Origin: Thermohalobaculum sp963721105
Lineage (GTDB): Bacteria; Pseudomonadota; Alphaproteobacteria; Rhodobacterales; Rhodobacteraceae
DNA: 64,000 nucleotides
Assembly (NCBI GenBank): GCA_963721105.1
Contig: CAVRHY010000011.1
Coordinates: 558,001-622,000, forward strand
Direction of reading: 5' to 3'
Shown in pieces: positions 18,026-25,901 of this stretch. A program made the translations under genes and the position numbers. A model generated the notes under the pieces. It was given only the letters and a program-made list of their open reading frames with translations, had not been told where the DNA came from and ran no database searches. How positions within the stretch are numbered: the first letter of the stretch is position 1; each line of letters begins with the position of its first letter.

Positions 18026-18895
18026 ATGAACGCCTACAACTTCGCCTATCTCGACGAGCAGACCAAGCGGATGATCCGCCGGGCGCTGCTGAAGGCGGTC
18101 GCCATCCCCGGCTACCAGGTGCCCTTCGCCAGCCGCGAGATGCCGATGCCCTATGGCTGGGGCACCGGCGGGGTGCAGGTGACGGCGGCCTGCCTGGTGC
18201 CCGAGGACGTGCTGAAGGTCATCGACCAGGGGGCGGACGACACGACGAACGCGGTTTCCATCCGCAAGTTCTTCGAGCGGACGGCCGGCGTCGCCACCAC
18301 CGAGCACACGGCCGACGCCACCGTCATCCAGACCCGACACCGCGTGCCCGAGCGCGATCTCGGCGAGGACCAGATCCTGGTCTACCAGGTGCCGATCCCC
18401 GAGCCGCTGCGCTTCCTCGAGCCGCGCGAGACCGAGACGCGCAAGATGCACGCGCTCGAGGAATACGGGCTGATGCACGTCAAGCTCTACGAGGACATCG
18501 CGCGGCACGGCGCGATCTCGACCGCCTATGCCTACCCGGTGAAGGTCGAGGGGCGCTACGTGATGGATCCCAGCCCGATCCCGAAATTCGACAACCCGAA
18601 GATGGAGATGGCGGCGCTGCAACTGTTCGGCGCCGGGCGCGAGCAGCGCATCTACGCCATCCCGCCCTGGACGAAGGTTGTCAGCCTGGACTTCGAGGAC
18701 CACCCGTTCGAGCGCGGGCGCGCGCCGCACGAGTGCGCGCTCTGCGGGGCGGCGGACAGCTACCTGGACGAGGTCATCATGGATGACGAGGGCCGGCGGA
18801 TGTTCGTCTGCTCGGACACCGACTGGTGCCGCGAGCGGCGCGCGGAGGGCCATGTCGGGCCGGAGGGCGCGCCCTACGAGGAGGGGGTGGCGTGA
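18026..18895 (+). CDS. phnJ: C-P lyase radical SAM subunit PhnJ
   Basis: PhnJ is the iron-sulfur radical-SAM enzyme that cleaves the carbon-phosphorus bond (289 residues). The start MNAYNFAYLDEQTKRMIRRA is characteristic. The Cys cluster region reads CALCGAADSYLDEVIMDDEG and then VCSDTDWC, giving C-x2-C-x21-C-x5-C, with all four Cys of the family present. It starts 71 nt after the second mini-ORF start and ends overlapping the phnK GTG. Confidence 0.97.
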   Translation: MNAYNFAYLDEQTKRMIRRALLKAVAIPGYQVPFASREMPMPYGWGTGGVQVTAACLVPEDVLKVIDQGADDTTNAVSIRKFFERTAGVATTEHTADATVIQTRHRVPERDLGEDQILVYQVPIPEPLRFLEPRETETRKMHALEEYGLMHVKLYEDIARHGAISTAYAYPVKVEGRYVMDPSPIPKFDNPKMEMAALQLFGAGREQRIYAIPPWTKVVSLDFEDHPFERGRAPHECALCGAADSYLDEVIMDDEGRRMFVCSDTDWCRERRAEGHVGPEGAPYEEGVA

Positions 18896-19866
18896 CCGGG
18901 ACGCCGCAGATCCCGCCCCCGGGCCGGCAATGCCGCGCGGACACGTGGCGCGGGGATACCGCCCCGCCCGCAGGGGAGGGGGGCGCCCGCTCGACCGTCG
19001 GCGCCTCCTCTCCGGCGTCGGCCGGCTCGACGCGAGGTTCGCCACGGGCGCCCCTCTCCCCTGCGAGGCAGGAGGACGGGGGCTTCGCCACTGCGGACGC
19101 GCCGCTCCTCCGCGTCGAAGGGCTGACGAAACGCTACGGCGCGCGCGTCGGCTGCCTCGACGTCTCGTTCGACCTCTGGCCCGGCGAGGTGCTGGGGGTG
19201 GTGGGCGAATCCGGCTCCGGCAAGACGACGCTGCTGAACTGCCTGGCCGGGCACCTGGCGCCGGACCAGGGCCGCGTGGTCTTCGACACGCGCGCGGACG
19301 GGCCGCGCGACGTGCTGACGATGTCAGAGCCCGAGCGGCGGATGCTGGGGCGCACGGACTGGGCCTTTGTCCACCAGAACCCGCGCGACGGGCTGCGCAT
19401 GAACGTCAGCGCGGGGGGCAATGTCGGCGAGCGGCTGATGGCGACGGGCGCGCGGCATTACGGGCGGATCCGAGGCTCGGCGCTGGACTGGCTGGGGCGC
19501 GTCGAGATACAGGACGACCGGATCGACGACCGGCCCTCGGCATTCTCGGGCGGCATGCAGCAGCGGCTGCAGATCGCGCGGAACCTCGTGACCGGGCCGC
19601 GGCTGGTCTTCATGGACGAGCCGACGGGCGGGCTGGACGTCTCCGTTCAGGCCCGCCTGCTGGACCTGCTGCGCGGGCTGGTGCGCGAGCTCGGCCTCTC
19701 GGCGATCATCGTCACGCACGACCTGGCGGTGGTGCGCCTGCTGGCCGACCGGCTGATGGTGATGAAGGACGGCCGCGTCGTCGAGGCCGGGCTGACCGAC
19801 CAGGTGCTGGACGATCCGCAGCACGCCTACACGCAGCTTCTGGTCAGCTCGGTCCTTCAGGTCTAG
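18892..19866 (+). CDS. phnK: C-P lyase ATPase subunit PhnK with an N-terminal insertion
   Basis: PhnK is the ABC-type ATPase bound to the C-P lyase core. Walker A is GESGSGKTTLLN, the signature is FSGGMQQRLQIARNL, Walker B is RLVFMDEPTGGLD, and the H-loop is IVTHDLAVV. The start GTG at 18892 overlaps the phnJ stop. The conserved domain (LLRVEGLTKRYGARVGCLDV) begins only at about residue 73, whereas PhnK normally starts within 10 residues of it. The extra residues are Pro/Ser/Gly/Arg-rich and are encoded by a 97-nt palindromic element (18969-19065). The total of 324 residues compares with about 250-260 for the family. Confidence 0.92.
   Translation: MTGTPQIPPPGRQCRADTWRGDTAPPAGEGGARSTVGASSPASAGSTRGSPRAPLSPARQEDGGFATADAPLLRVEGLTKRYGARVGCLDVSFDLWPGEVLGVVGESGSGKTTLLNCLAGHLAPDQGRVVFDTRADGPRDVLTMSEPERRMLGRTDWAFVHQNPRDGLRMNVSAGGNVGERLMATGARHYGRIRGSALDWLGRVEIQDDRIDDRPSAFSGGMQQRLQIARNLVTGPRLVFMDEPTGGLDVSVQARLLDLLRGLVRELGLSAIIVTHDLAVVRLLADRLMVMKDGRVVEAGLTDQVLDDPQHAYTQLLVSSVLQV
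18969..19065. repeat. Palindromic element inserted in frame in phnK
   Basis: Arms at 18969-18989 and 19045-19065 are inverted repeats matching at 20 of 21 positions (CGCAGGGGAG...GGCGCCCG), separated by 55 nt. The element keeps the phnK frame open and adds a low-complexity N-terminal extension. The same arm motif (CCCGCAAGGGGAGGGG) recurs in the pobA leader at 25282-25300, pointing to a dispersed family. The situation is analogous to protein-coding palindromic elements described in Rickettsia. Confidence 0.75.
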
Positions 19867-19876
19867 GTCAGGGCGC

Positions 19877-20837
19877 ATGATACGCAGCTACACACCCGAC
19901 AAGCTGGGCGGGCTGGCCGAGACGGACGGCCGGGTCGAGGGGATCTGGATCGACCTGTTCGACCCGGACGCCGAGCGAGCTCTCGCGGGTCGAGCAGGCG
20001 ACCGGCCTGGGCCTGCCGACCCGCGAGGACATGGAGGAGATCGAGCTGTCCAGCCGTCTCTACCGCGAGGACGGCACCGACTTCATGACGCTGGTCATGC
20101 CGGCGCTGGGCGACACCGAGCACCACCAGACCGCGCCCGTCACCTTCGCGCTGGGCGAGCAGCGTGCTGGTGACGATCCGCTATCACGACCCGCGGCCGT
20201 TCAAGACCTTCCCGTCGCGCGCCGCGCGCAGCCCCTATGGCGTCGCCACCGCGCAGGACATCCTGTTCGGCCTGCTGGACGCGACGATCGACCGGCTGGC
20301 CGACATCCTGGAGCTGACCGACGGGCGGATCGAGGCGGTCTCGCGCGAGCTGTTCGACAACGCCTCGCAGGTCGACTCGGCGGCGCTGCGCCGGGCGGTG
20401 GCGGCGCTGGGCCAGGCCGGAACGCTGGTCTCGGACGTGCGCAACAGCCTGGTGACCGTCGAGCGGGCGATCACGTTCCTGGACCGCGACCGCGAGGGGT
20501 CGCCGCAGAACAAGCGCATGCACCGCTCGCTGAAGGTGCTGTCGACGGACGCCACCTCGCTGAGCGAGCACGCCAACTTCCTGACGCAGAAGCTGGGGCT
20601 GATCCTGGACGCCGCCTTCAACCTGACGAGCATCCGGCAGAATTCCGATCGCCGAGGTGTTCTCGCTGGTCGCTGTGCTGTTCCTGCCGCCGACGCTGAT
20701 CGCGTCGATCTTCGGCATGAACTTCGCCTGGATGCCCGTGGCTGGAATGGGATCTGGGCTTCTGGGCGGCGCTGGGGACGATGGCGCTGTCCTCGGTCGC
20801 GTCCTTCCTGCTGTTCAAGTGGCGGAGCCTGCTGTGA
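19877..20837 (+). CDS. corA: CorA-type magnesium transporter between phnK and phnL (frame broken four times)
   Basis: This is a CorA-family divalent cation channel. Recognisable pieces are YTPDKLGGLAETD, EDMEEIELSSRLYREDGTDF, VTIRYHDPRPFKTFP, a long helical stalk (DILFGLLDATIDRLADILE onwards), and the C-terminal FSLVAVLFLPPTLIASIFGMNF with the GMN selectivity motif and a second membrane helix. The frame is interrupted near 19976, 20163, 20646 and 20737. Each is restored by removing one base, giving 318 residues, the normal size. The start is 11 nt after phnK. The restored stop (TGA 20835-20837) overlaps the phnL GTG, so it looks fully integrated in the operon. It may be a sequence artefact or a decaying gene. 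Confidence 0.85.
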
Positions 20838-21583
20838 GCACGGGGACTGCTACCGGGGCCGCCGCTGGCGACGGGGCCTGACGCTGGGCCGGTCATCGAG
20901 CTGGAGGGCGTCGCCAAGGCGTTCACGCTGCACAACCAGGGCGGCGCGGTGATCCGCGTCATGGAGGGCGCGCGGCTGGCCGTTGCGCCGGGCGAGTGCG
21001 TCGCGCTGACCGGCCCGTCGGGCGCGGGCAAGTCGACGCTGATGCGGATGATCTGGGGCAACTACCTGGCGGCCTCGGGTCGGATCATGGTCGGCGGCCT
21101 CGATGTCACCTGCGCCACCCCGCGCGAGATCCTGGCGCTGCGCCGCCGCACGCTGGGCCATGTCAGCCAGTTCCTGCGCGTCGTGCCGCGCGTGCCGACG
21201 CTGGACGTCGTCGCCGATCCGCTGCTGGCGCTGGGCGTGGCCGGCGGGCGAGGCGCGTGACCGGGCGGCGGCGCTGCTGGAGCGGCTGCGCATCCCGGAG
21301 GCGCTGTGGCAGCTGTCGCCCACCACCTTCTCGGGCGGCGAGCAGCAGCGCGTGAACATCGCGCGCGGCTTCGTGCACGCCTACCCGGCGCTGCTGCTGG
21401 ACGAGCCGACCGCCTCGCTGGACCCGGCCAACCGCGAGACGGTGCTGGCGCTGATCGGCGAGGCCAAGGCGCGGGGCGCGGCGATCGTCGGCATCTTCCA
21501 CGACGCCGACGCCCGCGCCCGCGTCGCCGACCGCGAGGTCGACGTCTCGGCCTTCGCGCCGCGCCGCCGAGGGGCCGGCATGA
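20834..21583 (+). CDS. phnL: C-P lyase ATPase-like subunit PhnL (frame broken three times)
   Basis: PhnL is the second ABC-type ATPase of the C-P lyase system. Walker A is GPSGAGKSTLMRMIWGNYL, the signature is FSGGEQQRVNIARGF and Walker B is ALLLDEPTASLD. One-base insertions near 20879 (creating an in-frame TGA), 21248 and 21568 break the frame. Their removal gives a start at GTG 20834 overlapping the corA stop and a TGA at 21581-21583 overlapping the phnN ATG, with 248 residues in total. Without the third correction phnL would read into phnN as one frame. The restored overlaps are the normal coupling seen in phn operons. Confidence 0.88.
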
Positions 21584-22128
21584 GGGGCACCTTCATCGCC
21601 GTCGTCGGGCCGTCCGGCAGCGGCAAGGACACGCTGATCCGCGAGGCGGTGGCCCGCCGGCCCGATCTGGTCGCCGCGCGCCGCGTCGTCTCGCGCCCGG
21701 CGCATGACGCGACCGAGATCTTCGACAGCGTCAACCCGGCCGAGTTCGCGTGCCGCCGCGCCGCCGGCCTGTTCGCGCTGGACTGGCAGGCGCACGGGCT
21801 GAGCTATGGCATCCCGGCCGCGGTCGGGCAGGCGATGGAGGCCGAAAGGCACGTGCTGGCAAACCTGTCGCGCGCCGCCATTCCGGCCGCCCGGTCGCGC
21901 TTCCGCCCGTTCCGGGCGCTGGTCGTCACCGCGCCGGCGGCCGTGCTGGCCAGTCGCCTGGCCGCCCGCGGCCGCGAGGACGCCGACGCAATCCGCGTCC
22001 GGCTGGAGCGCGCCGGCTATGCCCCGCCGCAGGGGCCGGACGTCGTCGTGATCGACAATGGCGGTGCGCTGGAGGACGGCATCGCCGCCTTCCTCGACGC
22101 GCTGCCGGGTCAGCCGGTCAGCGGATAG
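21580..22128 (+). CDS. phnN: Ribose 1,5-bisphosphokinase PhnN
   Basis: PhnN phosphorylates ribose 1,5-bisphosphate to PRPP, returning the C-P lyase product to nucleotide metabolism. It has 182 residues with an N-terminal P-loop (FIAVVGPSGSGKDTLIREA) and guanylate-kinase-like segments (RRVVSRPAHDATEIFDSV, GLSYGIPAAV, ARGREDADAIRVRL). The ATG at 21580 overlaps the phnL stop (ATGA). Its 3' end overlaps the convergent DUF1045 gene by 19 nt. Confidence 0.93.
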   Translation: MRGTFIAVVGPSGSGKDTLIREAVARRPDLVAARRVVSRPAHDATEIFDSVNPAEFACRRAAGLFALDWQAHGLSYGIPAAVGQAMEAERHVLANLSRAAIPAARSRFRPFRALVVTAPAAVLASRLAARGREDADAIRVRLERAGYAPPQGPDVVVIDNGGALEDGIAAFLDALPGQPVSG

Positions 22129-22816
22129 CGGCCGGCGATGTGAAACCGCCCCTCTCCGTTCTCGCCGAACAGGCAGATCTCGGTGACCGGCAGCGGCGCC
22201 GCGCGGAAGGGCGCCGTCAGCCGGGACAGCGCCTCGAAGACCGGGTCGGCGTCGTCGGACGCCAGCGCGCCGGTCAGCGTCAGGTGAAAGCGGAACTCGT
22301 CGAGCACGTAAGGGTAGCCCCAGCGGTCGAGGTGTTCGTTCTGGCGCGGCGTCAGGCCCGAGGCGCGACGGCGCGCCAGCTCGGACTCGCCCGGCGGCGC
22401 GCGGAACGCGTCGAGCCCGGTCACCGCGCGCGCCGCCAGGCCGGACAGGGCCGGGCAGGGGCCGGAGGGCACCAGCGCGATGAAGCGCCCGATCCGGTGC
22501 AGCATCAGCGGCGGCGCCGTGAACGCGGCGACGTCCGACGCCAGCGCGGCCAGCGCGCGGTCGAGGCCGGCGGCGTCGGTGCCGCCGGCCAGCCGGAAGG
22601 GCGGCTTCAGCGTGCCGTGGAAGCCGTAGCGGCGCGGGGTGGCGGTGATCTCGGCCACCGGCAGCGGCAGGTCGGCCGTGTCGGGATAGGGACGGCGGGA
22701 CGCGCCACGGGGCGGCCGGCCTCGGCATCCCAGCCCAGCCAGGCGGCGCCGACCCTTGCCAGCGCCGAGCCGCGCGGCGGTGCCCAGAAGACGGCGTATC
22801 GGCGAAAGCTGGTCAT
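22110..22816 (-). CDS. DUF1045 phosphonate-operon protein (2H phosphoesterase-like, frame broken)
   Basis: This protein belongs to the DUF1045 family that accompanies alphaproteobacterial C-P lyase operons and has a 2H-phosphoesterase fold. Motifs are RYAVFWAPPRGSALARVGA at the N-terminus, RRYGFHGTLKPPFRL with the first His-x-Thr, and FRFHLTLTGAL with the second His-x-Thr. PhnP, the cyclic phosphodiesterase of the E. coli pathway, is absent here, so this protein may do that step (inference). The frame changes near 22695-22710 (one base missing or two extra). The start is the ATG at 22814-22816. It is antisense in the operon between phnN and phnM. Confidence 0.85.
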
Positions 22817-22913
22817 GGCGTGCTCCGGTGGCGTATGCGGCGCCCGGGGCGCGACCGTCACGAAACTGCGGCGGCTGGACTTTATGTGGCCCGCGAGCCC
22901 GGGAGTAGATGAA

Positions 22914-24086
22914 ATGAACGCGCATCAGGACGTCGAGGCGCCCGAGACGGTGCTGGCCAACGCCCGGCTGGTGCTGCCGGGCGAGGTGGTGACGGGCGCG
23001 CTGGTCATCCGCGACGGCCGCATCGCGGCGATCGAGCAGGGCGGCGCCGTGCCGCGCGGCGAGCGGATCGTCGACTGCGCCGGCGACTACCTGGCGCCCG
23101 GCCTGATCGAGCTGCACACCGACAACCTGGAGCGTCACCTGCAGCCCCGACCCGGCGTGCGCTGGCCGCTGGCGCCGGCCATCGTCGCGCATGATGCCGA
23201 GCTGGCCTCGACCGGCATCACCACGGTCTTCGATGCCTTGCGCGTCGGCTCGATCGTCTCGGACCCGCAGCACCGCTATGGCAAGTACGCGCGCGAGACC
23301 TGCGACGAGATCATCGGGCTCCGCGCCCGCGGCACGCTGCGCATCAGCCATTTCATCCACCTGCGCGCCGAGACCTGCTCGGAGACGCTGGCCGAGGAGC
23401 TGGACGAGTTCGGGCCCGAGGACCGCGTCGGCATCGTCAGTCTGATGGACCACACGCCGGGCGCGCGCCAGTTCACCGACACGGCGGCGCTGCGCAAGTA
23501 TCTGCGCGGCAAGTACGGCATGGGCGAGGACGCGATCGACGCGCACATCGCCTTCCAGCAGGGCATCGGCGAGCGCTTTGTCGAGCGCCACTGGCAGGCG
23601 GCGGTGTCGCGCGCCGGGGCGCTGGGGGCGATCCTGGCGAGCCACGACGACACGACCGAGGCGCATGTCGCGGGCTCGGCCCGGTCCGGCGTCCGGCTGG
23701 CCGAGTTCCCGACGACCGAGGAGGCCGCCCGCGCCTGCGCCGCGGCGGGCATCGCCGTGATGATGGGCGCGCCCAACCTGCTGCGCGGCGGCAGTCATTC
23801 CGGCAACGTCGCGGCGGCGCGGCTGGCCGAGCTCGGCTGCCTCGACATCCTGTCGTCGGACTACGCGCCGGCCAGCCTGCTGGCCGCCGCCACCCGCCTC
23901 GGCGAGGAAGAGGGCGACATGGCCGCCGGGCTGGGCCGCGTCACCGCCGCGCCGGCGGCGGCGGCCGGCCTGTCCGACCGCGGCCGGCTGGAGCCGGGGC
24001 TGCGGGCGGACCTGCTGCGCTTTACGCTGGACCACGGCACGCCCGTGACGCGCGGCGCCTGGGTCAGGGGCGCGCGCGTCGCCTGA
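22914..24086 (+). CDS. phnM: Alpha-D-ribose 1-methylphosphonate 5-triphosphate diphosphatase PhnM
   Basis: PhnM is an amidohydrolase-superfamily enzyme that removes pyrophosphate from ribose 1-methylphosphonate 5-triphosphate to make the PhnJ substrate. It has 390 residues. Metal-ligand motifs are visible: APGLIELHTDNLERH, the His of IDAHIAFQQG, LASHDDTTEAHV and the Asp of SSDYAPASL. The start ATG 22914 follows a GAGTAGATG leader; an upstream in-frame ATG would add a few residues. It is the last phn gene and is convergent with pobA, 11 nt away. Confidence 0.96.
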   Translation: MNAHQDVEAPETVLANARLVLPGEVVTGALVIRDGRIAAIEQGGAVPRGERIVDCAGDYLAPGLIELHTDNLERHLQPRPGVRWPLAPAIVAHDAELASTGITTVFDALRVGSIVSDPQHRYGKYARETCDEIIGLRARGTLRISHFIHLRAETCSETLAEELDEFGPEDRVGIVSLMDHTPGARQFTDTAALRKYLRGKYGMGEDAIDAHIAFQQGIGERFVERHWQAAVSRAGALGAILASHDDTTEAHVAGSARSGVRLAEFPTTEEAARACAAAGIAVMMGAPNLLRGGSHSGNVAAARLAELGCLDILSSDYAPASLLAAATRLGEEEGDMAAGLGRVTAAPAAAAGLSDRGRLEPGLRADLLRFTLDHGTPVTRGAWVRGARVA

Positions 24087-24097
24087 CGCGACCGCGA

Positions 24098-25276
24098 TCA
24101 GTCGAAGGGCAGGCCGACGTAGTTCTCGGCCAGCGCGGTCTGCGCGGCCTCCGAGCCGGCCAGGTAGTCGAACTCGGTCGCCTGCAGGCGGCGGTCGAAA
24201 TCGGTCTGGTCGGGGAACCGGTGCATGAGGCTGGTCATCCACCACGAGAAGCGCTGGGCCTTCCAGACGCGGGCCAGCGCCGCGCCGGAGTAGCCGTCGA
24301 GGCCTGCGGCGTCGCCGCTTCCGTACCAGAGGGCCAGCGCGCGGGCGAGCCGGCGGACGTCGGCGACGGCCAGGTTCAGCCCCTTCGCCCCTGTCGGCGG
24401 CACGATGTGCGCGGCGTCGCCGGCCAGGAAGAGCCGGCCGTGGCGCCCCGGGTGCCGCATCGGCTCGGCGACGAAGCTGCGAAGCGGCGCGACGGACTTC
24501 TCGATCGAGGGGCCGGTGACCAGCCGGTCGGCGAGGCCGGCCGGCAGGCGGGTGCGTAGTTCGTCCCAGAAGCGGTCGTCGGACCAGTCGGCCGGGTCCT
24601 CGTCGGCCGGGCACTGGACGTAGTAGCGGCTGAGCGCCGGCGAGCGGAGCGAGCAGAGCGCGAAGCCGCGCGGGTGGCCGGCATAGATCAGCTCGTCCGA
24701 GACCGGCGGCGTCTCCGAGAGGACGCCGAGCCAGCCGAACGGCCAGACCTTCTCGAACGTCGCGAGATCGGGCAGGGCACGCCGCGACGGGCCATGGTAG
24801 CCGTCGCAGCCGGCGACGAAGTCGCAGTCGACGCGGTGCGCGGCGCCGGCGTGCCGGTAGGTCACGGCGGGCGCGTCGGTGCCGGCGCCCTCGATCGCCA
24901 CCACCTCGGCATCGTCGATGACGGCCAGGCCGGCTGCGTCGCGCGCGGCGTAGAGGTCGCGCGTCACCTCGGTCTGGCCGTAGACCATGACGGACTTGCC
25001 AGTCAGCCGGCGGAAGTCGATCCGCAGCATGACGCCGTCGCGGGTCAGCTCGACGCCATCGTGGACCTGCCCCTCGGCGTCCATGCGGGCGCCGAGGCCG
25101 GCCTCGCGCAGCAGCTCGACCGTGCCATGCTCGAGCACCCCGGCGCGGATGCGGCCCAGCACCCAGGCGCGCGGGCGCCGTTCCAGCACGACGGACTCGA
25201 TGCCCTCGAGATGCAGCAGGTGGCCGAGCAGCAGGCCGGCCGGCCCTCCACCGATGATGCAGACCTGCGTGCGCAC
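24098..25276 (-). CDS. pobA: 4-Hydroxybenzoate 3-monooxygenase PobA
   Basis: PobA is the flavin-dependent aromatic hydroxylase that makes protocatechuate from 4-hydroxybenzoate with NAD(P)H and oxygen (392 residues). FAD motifs are IIGGGPAGLLLGHLL (GxGxxG), the DG motif CDFVAGCDGYHGPSRR and FLAGDAAHIVPPTGAKGLN. Substrate-site features match the family: YGQTEVTRDLY, LIYAGHPRGFALCS and RFSWWMTSLMHRFP. The start is the GTG at 25276. Its purine-rich ribosome binding site lies in the arm of a hairpin. No protocatechuate dioxygenase genes occur in the window. Confidence 0.96.
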   Translation of the reverse strand: MRTQVCIIGGGPAGLLLGHLLHLEGIESVVLERRPRAWVLGRIRAGVLEHGTVELLREAGLGARMDAEGQVHDGVELTRDGVMLRIDFRRLTGKSVMVYGQTEVTRDLYAARDAAGLAVIDDAEVVAIEGAGTDAPAVTYRHAGAAHRVDCDFVAGCDGYHGPSRRALPDLATFEKVWPFGWLGVLSETPPVSDELIYAGHPRGFALCSLRSPALSRYYVQCPADEDPADWSDDRFWDELRTRLPAGLADRLVTGPSIEKSVAPLRSFVAEPMRHPGRHGRLFLAGDAAHIVPPTGAKGLNLAVADVRRLARALALWYGSGDAAGLDGYSGAALARVWKAQRFSWWMTSLMHRFPDQTDFDRRLQATEFDYLAGSEAAQTALAENYVGLPFD

Positions 25277-25281
25277 GGCGC

Positions 25282-25300
25282 CCCTCCCCTTGCGGGAGGG
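25282..25300 (-). promoter_or_regulatory. pobA leader hairpin covering the ribosome binding site
   Basis: CCCTCCC and GGGAGGG arms (7-bp perfect, 5-nt loop) lie 5-24 nt before the pobA GTG. On the coding strand the 3' arm GGGGAGGGG is the only Shine-Dalgarno candidate, so folding would hide it. The sequence also matches the arm of the phnK palindromic element, so it may simply be a repeat remnant. Confidence 0.5.
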
Positions 25301-25394
25301 TAGGACGGCGGGGGCGCGGCGTCCACAGACGGCGCGGGTCCCCGGCCTCCGCCGGGCGGAGCGCAGCCCGCCATGCGGGGGCGCCCCGGGAGGG

Positions 25395-25574
25395 TCAGGC
25401 GAGAGGCGCGGACCGGCCCGCGGCGGCGAGGAGGCCGCCGTCCGCCGGATGCTCGGGCGGCGCCCCGGCGTCGCCGGGGCGGGGTGCGGCGGGCGCGTCG
25501 CCGCCGGGCAGCGGCTGCGCCGCGCGGCGTCGCTGCTCGTCCATCCAGCGGAGGTCGGAGGTGGTCAGGATCAT
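25395..25574 (-). CDS. 59-residue hypothetical protein
   Basis: No family is recognised. The N-terminus (MILTTSDLRWMDEQRRRAAQ) reads like a structured short helix, followed by a Pro/Ala/Gly-rich tail. A good AAGGAAG ribosome binding site precedes the ATG at 25572-25574. It lies upstream of pobA on the same strand with 118 nt between, so co-transcription is possible. Codon use is ordinary for the window. Confidence 0.45.
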   Translation of the reverse strand: MILTTSDLRWMDEQRRRAAQPLPGGDAPAAPRPGDAGAPPEHPADGGLLAAAGRSAPLA

Positions 25575-25895
25575 GGCGATCTTCCTTGTGTCGGGGCGTG
25601 CGGCCCCCCATCGGCCGGGGCACGCTGATTGCGCCGGAACCGGCCACCGGCGCTTCTGAAAACGGCGTCCCGGCCGGTTTCCGCGACACGGGCCTTCCGG
25701 CGGTCGCGCGGTGGCTGCCCGGAGATGCCGCAGCCCCTCGCGATCCGCCGGGCAGGCACGGGGCGCGTCCGCGGTGCGGCCCGGCAGCGGCGGGCAATGC
25801 CCCGCGTTCCCTGCCGCCTGCGATTGCCACAAGGGGGATGATCGGCATGGTGCCGGGGAAACCGCTGGCCCGTTGCGGCGGCCTCACCTAACCCG
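25575..25895. other. Intergenic region with no recognisable feature
   Basis: This is about 320 nt between the divergent 59-residue ORF and the MFS transporter. It must hold both promoters, but I see no convincing -35/-10 pair, operator-sized dyad or coding frame. Confidence 0.5.
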
Positions 25896-25901
25896 GTGGC
25901 G

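Noticed and set aside
19976..21568. Programmed +1 frameshifting in corA and phnL
   Set aside because: Seven sites in 1.6 kb without a common slippery codon, stop context or stimulatory structure make recoding implausible compared with sequence error or decay.
21103..22128. PhnL-PhnN fusion in one frame
   Set aside because: Removing one C near 21568 gives a normal phnL stop overlapping the phnN ATG. The other two phnL breaks have the same signature.
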